The notes: a model not told the origin generated them from the sequence alone. A stretch of DNA of 64,000 nt from Sialis fuliginosa (GCA_961205875.1 OY540822.1:3846501-3910500); one strand, 5' to 3'; shown: positions 10,595 through 22,055, numbered from the stretch's first letter. A program made the numbers and translations.

Positions 10595-11260
10595 AGGAAT
10601 CATATTTTCGCAACGTCCACGTCGTTGATTCTGGGTAACGCTAAGAGCGAAAGCCTTTTGTAGAATTATAAAATTCCAAGGTGTCTGGAGCTAGTGAAGG
10701 AACTTACATGCACTTTCACTCACTGAGGGACTGTGAAGTCCCATTGGGCGTTCAATCCGAGGGTAGAACTTAGAACTTCTGCACTACGAACTGTCTAGAA
10801 TGCCTTCTTACCAACAGAAATACTGTGAAGTGCCACTTTTGAAGCGCTAATACCCAATTTCATGCTTTGACCTTCAAAGTTCAAGGTCAAAGAGATAATT
10901 AGAACTTTTTTTACTATTTTTATCGTATTTAGCTGTTCATAAAACATAGGTATATCAATTTTCAAGCTCAAATACGCATTTTCATTATTTGACCTTCAAA
11001 GTTCAAGGTCAAATATGAAACTGACATTTTTTTCACTATTTTTATTGTAATCAGCACATCAAAAAACATTGAAAAGCGCTCTTGAACCTTCACTTATAAT
11101 TTTTTACATTAGCCTTAACTTTCTCTCCGGGAGTGGTCCATATATGGACCAGCACTCCGAGTGGTGACTTGTCATAAGAAGTTCATTCATTTAAGTCATG
11201 AAATTCAGCTAAAATGCGAGGTCAATTTTAAAGGAAAAATCCCCGGCGCGAAAAGGTTAA

Positions 11261-11477
11261 GAACGCCAAATTGTCAGTTTCCGTACCCGGAGACCTCAGA
11301 CCTCGAATAATGGCGTACCGCAAGAGTTGATCAAATCTATATAATCGCAAAATCTGAGCGATGATGTCAGAACCGAAGATATTAAGCCTGTCATATCACT
11401 CTCTCGACGAGATAATGCCACCAACAATTAGGTGCTGGAAGTGGCACATGTGGTCAGACGAAGACTGGCTACCTTGA
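11261..11477 (+). pseudogene. R1-like LINE ORF1 remnant, 3' part
   Basis: This resumes the LINE ORF1 after the piggyBac insertion in the same frame (KNAKLSVSVPGDLRPRIMAY), then reaches a stop and frameshifts. The PRIMAY motif and a later LEVAHVVRRRL stretch fit the end of the RNA-binding region of R1-clade ORF1. The usual CCHC knuckles are not readable, so the 3' end of ORF1 is decayed or deleted. Confidence 0.55.
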
Positions 11478-11599
11478 ATAAGATTTACATAGCATGGACT
11501 TTTGGTCCGCAAGATGAGCCAACTTATTGCTAACATCGATTATGGCAGAACAACATGAGACTGAGGGACTCAAGACGTTCAAGATAATGCGAATGAACC

Positions 11600-12238
11600 T
11601 ATTGGGCTCAAAATTGACCACTGCCGAGATCAGAAGGGTGTGTGAGAGAGCACTTCGACATTGCACTGGTACAGGAGCCCTACTGCTATCGATCCAGAGA
11701 TATCAATTTGTGGCGTTTGCCAGGTTTCGGATCTTCTATCCGAACCTACTCTCATTCCTCCGTAAATAGGTTTTACACTGCTGTGTATGTATTCAATGAG
11801 AGTATTGATTGTCTCCATTTGTCACCGTTGTGCAGTTCCAATACCTGGATAGGGTATTATATTGTGCCAACTGCTATTTCCCGCCACATGGCGATATTGA
11901 TACTGACTTGGCGCCTGTTCAGGCATTGTTTGACAGGCTTCATGAACGTCCTATAATATTTTCTTGTGATGAAAAAACCAAGTCCACCTTGTGGCACTCC
12001 GCCACGTATGACATCACATTATGATCAACTTCCTGTTAGCAAATGACATATGTATGTCATAAACCAGAGATCAGATCTCACCACGTTTAAAGGATCACGT
12101 GGTAGGTCTAACATTGATGTTACTGCTGTGACGGGCGATCTACAGCCCCTTGTTGATGACTGGCGTATAGATGATGGCCGGATCCAAAGTGATCATTGTT
12201 CCATGATCTTTAATTTTTCCACTCAGATGAGAAACTAA
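11600..12238 (+). pseudogene. R1-like LINE ORF2, endonuclease domain remnant
   Basis: The apurinic-like (EEP) endonuclease of a non-LTR retrotransposon is recognisable across three frames: FDIALVQEPYCYR (about 11657), then a shift to YCANCYFPPHGDIDTDL and 'EKTKSTLWHS' (about 11870-12005). After another break come RGRSNIDVTAVTGDLQPLV, DDWRIDDG and IQSDHCSMIFNF (about 12095-12225). These correspond to the QEPY, DANAKSxLWxS, SNIDVT and SDH motifs of the R1 clade; the DANA aspartate region is altered to CDEKT. At least three frameshifts or stops are present. The RT domain does not follow; decayed piggyBac DNA does, and an RT tail reappears at 13905. Confidence 0.75.
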
Positions 12239-12613
12239 GTCCTGTATAAAACTGTGCAAGGACATATGCCTTGATGATGCAATTTTGTTTCCACATGGTG
12301 TGATTGTTTTTTTTGTGGCATCAAAATCGAGTGAATATATAACAAATTTGAACCAAAAAAATTATTTCTATATTACTAGGTAAGTTATTTTGCCATAATT
12401 TATGTTTTTATATGCTATATTATAATATTATAATATTCATGTAAATAATGTCAATATTAACTATGTTGCAAATTTGCTATATCATGCATTTGTAGTATAT
12501 ATATTGTACTGTAATACTGTAAGAATGTTCAATATGCATTTACTGTATATGTAAGTATAATGAGTGAAAATAGTACTTGTTTTATTTTTTTGTTTATTTT
12601 ATTTTATTTTTAG
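12239..12613 (+). other. 5' region of the second piggyBac, with a possible 5' UTR intron
   Basis: No coding sequence is seen. A donor-like AGGTAAGT near 12379 and an acceptor-like TTATTTTTAG ending at 12612 lie just before the ATG at 12614, so an untranslated first exon is possible for the decayed piggyBac gene. Confidence 0.35.
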
Positions 12614-13910
12614 GATGACCAGAATGAACAAAAATCCTCGACAACCTTTTACAGAACAAGAGTTGATTGAGTTTTTGAACAATTTTGAAGACAGCGAAGA
12701 TGATTTCGACTTTGATGATGACAGTGACGATGATTTTGTTTAGAGTGGTAATGTTAGAATAGATGACGATAACTAGGAAAATGTTCCTGAAAAGGACACA
12801 AACGAACCTCAAGGTATTGAGGAAACGGCGCATCAGAGCACAAGTAAGGTGACATATATAAATATTTTGTGGAGTAAAAAAAAATTAAATCTAGACCAAG
12901 AAAATTTGAAATTCAAGGGTTCGTCAGTTCTCCCTCATAAGTTTATAAAGGATTTGAGCACACCCTATGATTTTTTCCGATACTTTATTGATAACAATTT
13001 TATAAAATTCATATGTGAACAGACTAATCTATATGGTACACAAAAGAATCCCAATAAAGCTTATAGCTTTGGCGCTACAGACATAAATATTTTTTTAGTA
13101 TTTGTCAATACATGTCCATTGTGACGTTACCCAGAACGCGGTGTTACTGGAGACCTGACATAGGAGTTGAAGATGTAATATCAGCAATGTCCATAAACAA
13201 ATTTGAGTTTTTGAAATGTACGATCCACTTCAGTGACAATGATAATATGCTTGATACAAATCACCCAGAACATGATAAGCTATTTAAACCATAGAATAAA
13301 GATAAAGATTAATACTAAGGCCATTTATAGACAAATTAAATAAAAAGTTTTCATCAATACCACAGGAACCTCGCATGACAGTTGATGAGCAAATATGTGC
13401 AACTAAAGTCCGTCACCATTTGAAACAATACATGCCCCTAAAACCAAATAAGTGGGGATTCCAACTTTTTGTTTTATGCGAAGCATCAGGATTTGCTTAC
13501 AATTTTGAAATATTTACCGGTCCAGAAAATAATTTTACGAAAAGATTGGGGGGTGAGCCCAATCTAGGAGCAAGCGGAAATGTAGTGGTAAGACTTGCAA
13601 GGGTGATCAAAAAATTTGAAAACTGCAAGTTATATTGCGACAACTACTACACATCCTTGCCACTTATAGTCCACATGGCTCAGCAAGGGACATATATGTT
13701 GGGAACTGTTCGCAGGAACCGCATTCCCAATTGTAAATTAATGGATGAAAAAAAATGAAAAAGCATCCCAGAGGTTTTTCTGAGGAGTATGTTGCCAACG
13801 TTGATGGAGTTGAAGTGAGCAATGTGTCATGGTTTGATAATAAACCAGTGACATTGTTATCAACGTGCACTGGGGAGTTGCCGAATACTAAAGTCAATAG
13901 GTATGATCAA
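12614..13910 (+). pseudogene. Decayed piggyBac transposase (second family)
   Basis: It starts MTRMNKNPRQPFTEQEL with a strongly acidic N-terminus (EDSEDDFDFDDDSDDD) and then a stop. Family blocks follow in changing frames: TPYDFFRYFIDNNFIKFICEQTN (about 12960), RYWRPDIGVEDVI..MSINKFEFL (about 13140) and MTVDEQI...KQYMPLKPNKWGFQLFVL (13375). Next come KLYCDNYYTSLPL (about 13630) and then GTVRRNRIPN. The second catalytic Asp (YCDNYYTS) and the region of the first (TVDEQ) are seen; the third Asp region and the Cys-rich tail are missing after about 13910. Several frameshifts and stops make it dead. It is diverged from the intact piggyBac and appears to lie inside the same LINE carcass. Confidence 0.85.
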
Positions 13911-14150
13911 ACTTGATGGGAACTCCATCAACAGGAAGTCTAATCAAGTATCTGGGTGTCTACCTTGATAAAAAGCTAAACTTCTTGCAGCATGCGCAAC
14001 GAGTGGATGAAAAATCTATCAAGATATTTCAGTAATTAAAGTCCCACTGCTTAAAATATCTGGACATGCCTGCTGAGACTACTCGGCCCATCTTTCGTGG
14101 CGCTATAGTCCCGATCAGGACCTATGCATCTGAGTGGGGGGGTAATGTAG
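13911..14150 (+). pseudogene. LINE reverse-transcriptase C-terminal fragment
   Basis: The frame gives 'TGSLIKYLGVYLDKKLNFLQHAQRVDEKS' followed by 'LKYLDMPAETTRPIFRGAIVPIRTYASE'. These match the thumb/post-palm region (YLGVxLDxxLxFxxH) of R1-type reverse transcriptases. It probably belongs to the LINE whose ORF1 and endonuclease lie at 7704-12238. The polymerase core between them is gone. Confidence 0.65.
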
Positions 14151-14670
14151 TAATAGTTATTATATTATCAAGGGTTGAGCTAAGTGAACATGGCAACTGA
14201 CTTTGGAATTTTTTTTTATATGCATTAGTTTGTACCTCGTTTGTACCGCAAAAAATTTCGTTTGTACCTCAAAGGGCTAAGAGATATAATTGTTTTTAAA
14301 AAGGGTAGCAACCAACATTATGATAAGAACGTATGATATGCAAACAATTTAAAACAATCGATCTTATGAAGCTGTAAAATTTACAAGATTTGCAAAAAAT
14401 AATATCTTTTATAATATACCTACCTAATGTAGGACTCTACGCTTCTACTTTTTAAGAAATACCATATAAAATATTAATTTAAGATAATAATCTATGTAAA
14501 AAAACAGAAATATATTGTTTTAATTACTATTATTAATTAAAATAAAATGTTTTTTTTTAATTCCCTGTCCCGGCCGGAATCGATAATTCCAGTTCCGGTA
14601 CACCCCTACTAATTACCCCTATTAGTTGATTGATCCTGTAAAAATATTCTAACGTTAGAAATTGTTTTAG
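14151..14670. other. Intergenic AT-rich DNA
   Basis: I see no gene. A GC-rich patch (CCGGCCGGAATCG...CCGGTACACC, about 14568-14605) stands out from the AT-rich background and could be the end of an unidentified repeat. Confidence 0.4.
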
Positions 14671-16203
14671 ATGCCTAGACATCTTCGCCGTGCAAAACAA
14701 GATGTTAGGAGTAAACAGCTTACTTTGGGTAAAGCAGCCATCAAATACTCAGTGCCAAAAAAGTTAATCAAGAAATATTTAAGGAACCAAAAAAGGGTCG
14801 GTACTCTTTCTTTAATAAAAACCAGGAAGACCAGTTAGAAAGATACATACTCGATTGCTGTGAATCTTTTTATGGTATAACACCAAAGTCACTACGAAAG
14901 ATTGCTTTTACGTTTGCTGAAGCTAACAAATTGAAACATAAATTCAACAAAGAATCTCAGTTGGTAGGCAAAGACTGGTACTATTCTTTCATGTCTAGAC
15001 ATCCTTCTATCAGTCTACGGACTTCAGAAGCTACGTCACTTAACCGAATAACAGCTTTTAACGCCACCGAAGTTGAACTGTTTTTTGACCAACTAGAAGC
15101 CCTCCAAACAAAACAGTTTTCCTAGTCGTATCTTCAATATTGATGAAACAGGCATAAGTACCTACTGTTCAGAAAAATTCCAAAATTTTGGCTCCAAAGC
15201 TAGAATTTTGAAAAAATCCATATTTTTTTGCATTTTCTCAAAGTAGAATATTTCAAAAGTATTCTCTGAAAATTTCAGACAAATGTCCTGGAATAGACGA
15301 TTCAGTGTAAGTTCCAAAATAATTTTTTTATCTGCAAGCAAATCGTACTCAAAACTTTAAACACGTTTTTCTCGAAACCATGTTTTCGAAGTCGGTGATA
15401 ACTGTAACTTGAGAACGGCTTTGCCGATCGGTTTGAAAATTTTTGGACGATTATTTTTTTTTAAGCCGAAAATGCGAGTGAAATTTTAGTCGAATAAAGA
15501 ACTTTGACTTTCAACATTCGCCATTTTGTGAAAATTCAAAATTTTTCAAATCTCTTCGTCCATCCAGAGCATTGTGTCATTAGCTAATGATTCCTTTTTT
15601 TATTTCAGATGATCTAGTGACGAGCAGCAGTGATCACGGCAAAACACTTTTTTTGGACCCCTCCCAAATTTGCTGTATCCCACTTATTTTTTAATATTTT
15701 GTCATAAAAAAATTATAATATTATCTGTAAATACATATCTTTCATGTGAAAAAACATTTGTTATTAATTATTTTAAATGCATGGCCAAAAAAAATCCTAA
15801 AAAAGAGCTTTGGAAGTCCCAACTGGGTCTGCCCCCTTAAAACAAGTAGCAAAAGCAAAAAGTGGAGAACGCGGTGTCACCACAACTGTTGTTTGTGCTG
15901 TCAGTACTTCCAATGTTTATCTTCAAAAGAAAGAGAATGTGCGAACTGTTGCTTAATGGTTGTAATAGCGATATGATTGCTACGGTTTCTGATTCCGGTT
16001 GATTATCTGCAACACTTCATTTCTTTTGTAAAATCTACCAAAGAAGAACCAGTCTTGATAATATTAGATAATCACGAAAGTCACATTAGCCTGGGAGCAT
16101 ACAAACTTTTTCGAGAACACAACCTACATGTTCTTTACTTGCCACCTCATGTATCTCACAAAATGCAGCCACTGGACTTGACTTTCTTTCAGCCAATATA
16201 ATT
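14671..16203 (+). pseudogene. pogo/jerky-like DDE transposase, decayed
   Basis: From the ATG at 14671 (MPRHLRRAKQDV...) an HTH_psq-like start gives 'LTLGKAAIKYSVPKKLIKKYL'. A second helix-turn-helix (CENP-B type) block, KDWYYSFMSRHPSISLRTSEATSLNR, lies at 14931-15120. The DDE core begins PSRIFNIDETGIST at about 15121 (catalytic Asp visible). It is interrupted by about 450 bases of unrelated AT-rich repeat (about 15165-15650), resumes with a VTTTVVCAVS-like block near 15880, and ends with LIILDNHESHISLGAY and LPPHVSHKMQPLDLTFFQP (15977-16201). The second and third catalytic Asp (LDNHxSH, QPLD) are present. Several frameshifts plus the insertion make it inactive. It is a different lineage from the pogo element at 19828-22554. 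Confidence 0.85.
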
Positions 16204-16841
16204 AGGTTAAGTGTCAAAAATCTTTATTTTTTTCATTTTTCGACGATTTTGAGGTTTCAGCCGCCATATTGGATTCGCCATGTCGGATTTCGCCAACCTA
16301 CCTATCCAACTTTTTAGGGCTGTTAATTACAAACAATTTGCACCCAAAACCAATCGAATCGGCCGTAAATTTTTTCTTTTGCTAATATTTTACTCCAAAA
16401 TCTTGATTTTTCTGATTTCTGGCCGCCACTTTGAAATTTTCCAAAAGGCCACACTACCCGATAAAGAGGGATCAATAACGAACATTTTAAATCCAAGATC
16501 ACTAAAATCCATCAACATGAATTTTGGGTAGAGACTTGTTCCTTTTGACAAAGAACGTCCCATATATAAATGTAAAATGTAAATTTTCTTTAAAAACTAG
16601 AAAATGGAGGCATTAAAGAAAATAGCCCAGCACAGACAGATCATATCGATGAAGAATCTAGTTGAGGGGCGTCGGTATAAAGAGTTTCAACAAAGTGACT
16701 ACTGCAGTCCTGGCTACGCTGGAGGATTTTTAGGTTATTTACCTTAGAAATTTTCGGAGCTGTCAGCCGGAGACCTTGCTTCCCTGAATCAGAAGAAAAG
16801 GTTTTATCTTGTATACAATGGACAAGATCCATTGTATAATT
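16204..16841. other. Downstream flank of the decayed pogo gene
   Basis: No supported gene. A degenerate sequence with CCGCCATATTGGATTCGCC and similar blocks lies at 16255-16290, with a related GGCCGCCACTTTG near 16422, suggesting a repeat. An open stretch at 16280-16531 has no family features. Confidence 0.4.
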
Positions 16842-18430
16842 CATTTAGATCAATATATCAGCAACTAATGATTAAATAGTAAATTTAAGGGCAGTTTTAA
16901 AAACTTGAATAAATTTTCTACAAGACCCTTTCATAACTTTATTAGAAAAAAAGTTTTTTTACTCTCACCACTAGTTTGAAAAAGTACAAAAAAATGACTT
17001 TTTATGGTCTTTTAGTAAATCTATCGCTACTTTACAAATATTGACGGGAAGACTAATGTTGCCAGTCCTGTAAATTTTGAAATTGATCCATCGAACCGTT
17101 TTTCCGGACAGATTGATCAAATTTTGCTTGCGTATTAATTCGATTCTAGCATGCGAGACACAAAATTATTTTACAATTTCGTACGGATCCCGCTGCGAAA
17201 GAATTAATTAATGCAATTAATTCAAGATGAGTAAAATTATGGTACGCAAAATCCGAATCGTATCAAAAAGTCAAGTATTGTTTCTTGAAATGTTTTAAAA
17301 ATTTTGAAAAAAAAAATATTTTTTTTACTTTTTTTTATTTTTTTGAATTTTTTTTCTCCATTTCAAATTTAACAAGTACCTATCTAATGCAAAACTGTAA
17401 AAAAAATCCAAAATCGAAAATCGATTTTTTTATTTTGATGATGTTTACACAACGTTATGTTACACAATGCACTTGTTCCTTTAATTATTTTGTTAAACTT
17501 TGATCAATCGGTCCGAAAAAACGGTTTGAAGGATCAATTTCAAAATTTACAGGACTATTGGGGGTACATTAAGCTGTAACACTGTAACACATTTCAGGGC
17601 TCTTCTAAAAGTAGAGAAGAGCCCTGAAGATGTCCACTGCAATGTGTGACGAAACGTTAACATGATCAATCGACGCGGCTTACACCCAGAAGCCAAGATC
17701 CAGATGTAAACATTGTAAAAATCAAACAATTTTTATGTTACATTTTTAGATTCGTTTATTTATATATTTTTACTATATACAGTTGTATTATACCCTTACG
17801 CCCAAGAGTGCGTCAACGCAACATTAAAAATTGGGGAACTTGGGCCCCCCAATTTTTTTTTTTGTAAAATAAGCTTATTTTTTAAATAAACAAACATATT
17901 AACAAAAAATTTCTTATAATTTTTGAAAACTTATCCCTTTGGGCATTAATGGGTTAATAAAGTCATAAAAGGGTCTTGTAGGAAATTTATTCAAGTTTTT
18001 AAAACTGCCCTTAAATTTACTATTTAATCATTAGTTGCTGATATATTGATGATAGAAGACAAAAGAATCATTTTTCATTTAAAGTCAGATATCTCGGCAA
18101 AAAAAATTGAGAGGGACCAAAAAAAACAAATTAAAGCTGAATAAACAAGTTAACTGACCAATGCATTGGTTAAACTGAAAAAAAATTTCCCGAGCCCGCG
18201 GACCCTTAAAAAAAAATTAAAAAAATAAGAAATTTTTTGTATCTCAATATTCCTTATGATTGCGCGATAACCGTAACTCAAAAAAAAATTATGTTATAAA
18301 ATCTCAAAACTAGAAACTTGAAGCTTTGAAATGCTTTTGTTTTTATTTGGATACGACCATTTTTCACAGAGATACAGCTCTTCAAAAAACACTAAAAAAG
18401 TTGTAATTGTTTGTTCCTTCAAACAAAATT
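16842..18430. mobile_element. Truncated, diverged copy of foldback element C
   Basis: This matches the 1784-bp foldback at 55027-56810 over both inner arms and the outer right arm (for example 'atatcagcaactaatgatt' at about 16853 and inverted near 18030; 'gattgcgcgataaccgtaac' near 18256). The outer left arm is missing. The inner right arm is replaced by unrelated DNA at about 17570-17940, which includes the Penelope-like motif at 17595-17700. It is older and more damaged than the copy in the LTR. Confidence 0.75.
17595..17705 (+). repeat. Penelope-like terminal fragment with hammerhead-like boxes
   Basis: A hairpin (GGGCTCTTC...GAAGAGCCC) is followed by CTGAAGA, an imperfect stem (GTCCAC/GTGTGAC) and CGAAACGTT. 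This resembles the hammerhead arrangement CTGATGA-stem-GAAA with one changed core base. The downstream CGACGCGGCTTACACCC is GC-rich compared with its surroundings. I regard it as a possible decayed Penelope terminal repeat only. Confidence 0.3.
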
Positions 18431-18713
18431 TTGATAAATAAATATAATTATTTTTATATATTTTTTTGTTTTATATAAAATCAACTCATAAATAGGAAAT
18501 CTTCATTCATTATTTACAAAAAACGTGACTTACTGTATTCACAACTCGTAGTAAATTTACAATTCATAGTAAAATCAAAGTTCAATAACTTATTCTGTTC
18601 TCTGATTGGCTACTGCACCAGGACCGGCCTTGCTCAACCACTAATCTATGTGCGCCGGAAAACCCGGAAACGAAAACATTTAATCAATAAAAAAAATGTT
18701 TGAAGAACAATTT
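18431..18713. other. Spacer
   Basis: AT-rich DNA with no gene found. Confidence 0.4.
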
Positions 18714-19150
18714 GCACTGGTAACTTCGCCGAACGTTGTGAATTCTATAATGCGAAGAATCAAGATGGAGAATCCGTGAATGAATGGACACAGCACGTGT
18801 AAAAACGCTATCAGCGAGTTGTGGTTTTGTGGCACCAGAATTAAACGATTTAATCAGAGATATCTTCATAATTGGAATGGGAAAGAATAGTATCCGAGAC
18901 CGACTCTTCGAAGAAGGTGCAGCAACATTAACCCTGAACAAAGCGGTAGAAATTGCGAAGGCGAAGGAGTTAACGCGACAATTTCGTGCCTCGGTGTGTG
19001 ACAGAGACCTAGCCATGGTGAAGTAAGAACCGGAAATAAACCAGTTAAGCAGAAACTTGAAAAGGGGTGGTGTAAACAGTTTTCAAAAGAAGAAAATAGA
19101 AACTCCAGCAGTGGTATGTAATTGTTGCGGTAGAAAAGGACATAGATAAT
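18714..19150 (+). pseudogene. LTR retrotransposon gag fragment with zinc knuckle
   Basis: Across two frames it reads 'ESVNEWTQHVKTLSASCGF', then LNDLIRDIFIIGMGKNSIRDRLFEE and LNKAVEIAKAKE (18784-19026), and after a stop CNCCGRKGHR near 19120. This is the capsid C-terminal part plus the start of a CCHC nucleocapsid knuckle of a gypsy-like gag. The knuckle lacks its last Cys because of a stop. No protease or pol follows. It could derive from the same family as the pol fragment at 6.5 kb, but this cannot be shown. Confidence 0.7.
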
Positions 19151-19194
19151 TATTTTTGTAATAATTGTAATATTAGACTCAAGCTGAAATTATT

Positions 19195-19827
19195 ATTATA
19201 TACTAGAGATCAGATCGGGCCTTAAAAAAGTAACTCGATCCGGTCTAAAACTTTTTTTTTCGGTCCGGTCCAATTCAGTCCGATTTATACGGTTTATATT
19301 AAGGTCAGGACCCATCCCGGTCTGGTTTATACTAACAAGTAAACATCCACAGGTAAAAACTTGGTAAAATTTTAATTTTGTAAATAGGTCGTAAACCGCT
19401 AGGAATAGTGACTTGTGTATAATACAAAATTTGTTTGGTATTACAAGAGCTATAAAATAGCATAAATGTGGTACCCCCTAAAAATTTTATTTGAGGGGTA
19501 TAATTGACACCCCGCATTTTTTTTTCAAAAATTATTATTTTGTATTTTAGAAATCAATAGATTGTTGTATTCTGAATACAATGATATATCATTTCAAAAT
19601 AACGGGTCCTCAAACTTCGGAGATATCGGCACATTTGTTCATCATTGATCGCTACATAATACATAATATTGTAAACAATAGACTTAAGTTGGTAGTCATG
19701 GAAAGAGGGAAAGAAAACGAGAGCAAGGGGGATAATAGGGAGACGAGAGAAGATGGCGATGCTAAGAGTATAGACGTGTGGAAAGACAGAATTTAAAAGA
19801 GAATAACGATAAGAAAAACCATAAGTA
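19195..19827 (-). repeat. Dispersed repeat R, copy 1, part interrupted by pogo
   Basis: This is the inverse of the DNA at about 29570-30140: the blocks 'gagatatcggcacatttgtt', 'acgggtcctcaaacttcgg' and the CGGTCC/GATCGG-rich stretch near 19205-19320 all recur there in reverse. Together with 22555-22985 it forms one repeat copy split by the pogo element. Confidence 0.7.
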
Positions 19828-20092
19828 CCGTAAAACGGGGCTACTTTGACTTCCAGGGTTACAGATTTTGGGGCTACTTTGACAGAGCACCAAAATCTGT
19901 TTTCATGTGTGCTCAGCAAGTGTGCGTGACCTCGAGTAATATTGCGCGAGGCGCGGGGGGTGGGGAACGCGTCATAGCGTTGTGATCGGCGCGCCCGCCG
20001 ACTAGTCCGAACAGGTTCGTCGCTTGAGTTTGTTTTGTGTTGTGTGGTGGTGCAAAAATACGACTAAATATTGTTGGGATCTTTACTTTTCG

Positions 20093-20184
20093 GTAAGTTT
20101 ATTGTATTATTTACTTAAATAAAACTACAATTGTGAGTATTCGTGATTAAATTGGTGTAAAATAAGGATTTTTATTTGTTTTAG
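20093..20184 (+). other. Possible 5' UTR intron of the pogo transposase
   Basis: The sequence CGGTAAGTTT starts a candidate intron at 20093 and TTTGTTTTAG ends it at 20184, 29 bases before the ATG at 20214. The donor matches the GTAAGT consensus and the acceptor has a T-rich tract. Confidence 0.5.
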
Positions 20185-20213
20185 GTTACCTTTGTATTTA
20201 CAAATAAACTACA

Positions 20214-22055
20214 ATGGTCAGAGAGTATAAAAGAAAACTGGATGCCCGGAGTTACAAAAATTACAGCGATGAAACCCTTGTAAAAGCCGTTGCTGAAGTG
20301 AGGGCAGGTCTTCTTACCCAGAGTGCGGCTGCCAGGAAGTATAAAATAAAAAGAACAACTATTCTAAACAAAATTCATCACCGACATGAACTAAAGCCGG
20401 GTCATCCAATTGTTTTGACTCCTGAAACTGAAAAATTAATAGCCGATACCTTGAAAATATTAACAGATTGGGGTGTTCCTCTTACTAAGCGCGATATCCA
20501 AATTATTGTTCAGATGTTGGTCGCCAGGGAAGGTAGGGTTATAAAAGAATGGAAAAACAACTCACCGGGGCCTGACTTTGTGACCGGCTTTGCAGCGCGA
20601 AACAACCTTACTCAGAGACTGGCCACAAATATCAAACCTGCTAGGGCATCAGTAGGTCCTAATGAGATAAAATAATTTTTTGAAAATGTGAGACCAGCTC
20701 TGGAGGAGACACGTCCAGGTCTTATTTACAATTATGATGAGATGAACGTGACTGATGACCCGGAAGCAATAAAAGTTTTAGTCCCTCGAGGTCACAGACG
20801 TGTCGAACGAGTCCAGGAGCATTCCAAATCATCGGTCAGCATCATGTTTTGTGGCACAGTAGACGGAAAAATGATTCCTCCTATGGTTGTTTACAAATCA
20901 AAGCACCTGTACGAGAACTGGACAATGGGAGGCCCACTTGGAACAATTTACGGAAATAGTCATAGCGGTTGGTTTGACATGAGCCTCTTCGAGGTATGGT
21001 TCTTCAAGTTGTTGTTGCCGAGCATTCAGGAAGAAAGAATTGGAAATGAAAAAGCTGTTGTCATAGGTGATAATTTAGCTTCGCACTTCTCACCTGAAGT
21101 CGTTCAGGCAGCAGTACAAAATAACATTCATTTTACGACTTTACCACCAAACTCGACGCACATAATGCAACCCCTTGATGTGGGTATATATGGTCCTTTA
21201 AAAAGACAATGGAGAAAGATTCTGAATACTTGGAGAAAGGAATCAAGAATACGGGGCATCATTCCAAAGTCACAATTTCCCATTTTACTAAAGAGACTGA
21301 TGGATGCATTGGCTCCCAATATGATGAAAAATTTGCGGAGCTCCTTCAGAACTACGGGATTGTACCCTTTCGACCCTCGAGCTGTTTTACAAAAGCTCCC
21401 AGGTGAACGCGAACAAGATACAGAACGTATCGTAGATAGCTGTCTGCTGGAGTTTTTAAAATAGACAAGGGGTTACAACACTGAAAGAATTCGTCACAGA
21501 AGAGGGAGGAAAGTCGTTAATAAGCCAGGAGCACAAATATTGGTTACGAGCCAAAGAGATAATGCAGAAGAAGATGCCCCAGAAATAGATGTCCCACCCA
21601 CCATCGACGATACTCCAGAAATCGATTTCCCAACTATGCCAGAAGTCAGTTCGTCAAGCACCTTCAATAACTCTCCAAAATCGATTTCTATTTTAGATTT
21701 AGATTTTTCAACTATGGATTACTCTCCTGAAATAGAAGATAATGTCTCAGCTTTCAAGAATAATCAACCAGTCCCTTCAACCTCTGGACTGCTTACAAAG
21801 CACCAGACTGATTCCGACGAAGATGTGCCTCTGAGTTGTTTGGTTCGCAAGAAGGAAATCAAAAACAAAGACAAGAAGAAGAATAAGAAGGAGTCTAATT
21901 TTTGTTATATCTGTAGGTGCGACTATAGGTTCTACCGCCATTCTGTTGACTGGATATGCTGCATTACCTGTAAAAACTGGGTGTGTGGGATGTGCAATAA
22001 GGGCTCAAACAATCCGTCATACGAATGTGTGGTGTGTGAGGACGACTCTAACTAA
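20214..22055 (+). pseudogene. pogo transposase with two in-frame stop codons
   Basis: One continuous frame of 613 codons runs from ATG 20214 to 22055 and is broken only by TAA at 20673 (codon 154) and TAG at 21462 (codon 417). Domains in order: an HTH_psq-type DNA-binding start (about 10-50, TQSAAARKYKIKRTTILNKI), a second HTH region (about 60-150), and a DDE_1 nuclease (about 160-400). Its catalytic Asp residues lie in IYNYDEMNV, VVIGDNLASH and MQPLDVGIYG. An acidic and Ser/Pro-rich linker follows, and the tail is a Cys-rich PHD-like finger (CYIC...CCITC...CGMC...CVVC, about 563-610). All key residues are present. The lesions are only nonsense substitutions, so the copy is recently inactivated unless the stops are read through or are sequencing errors. 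Confidence 0.9.

Larger units (their letters stand above)
8112..11256 (+). mobile_element. Complete piggyBac element
   Basis: The element is bounded by TTAA on both sides and begins CCTTTTCGCTCCGGG; its right end is the matching inverted repeat (CCGGCGCGAAAAGG, ending 11256). Subterminal repeats include paired 'tttgaccttcaaa...gaaggtcaaa' palindromes near 8236-8264 and 8378-8400 on the left and near 10868-10895 and 10988-11013 on the right. A GGTCCxTATATGGACC palindrome lies near each end. It sits inside the ORF1 of an R1-like LINE. Removing 8112-11256 and one TTAA restores the reading frame exactly (NSAL then KNAKLSVSVPG). Ends, target site and transposase all look intact, which is rare in this window. 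Confidence 0.93.
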
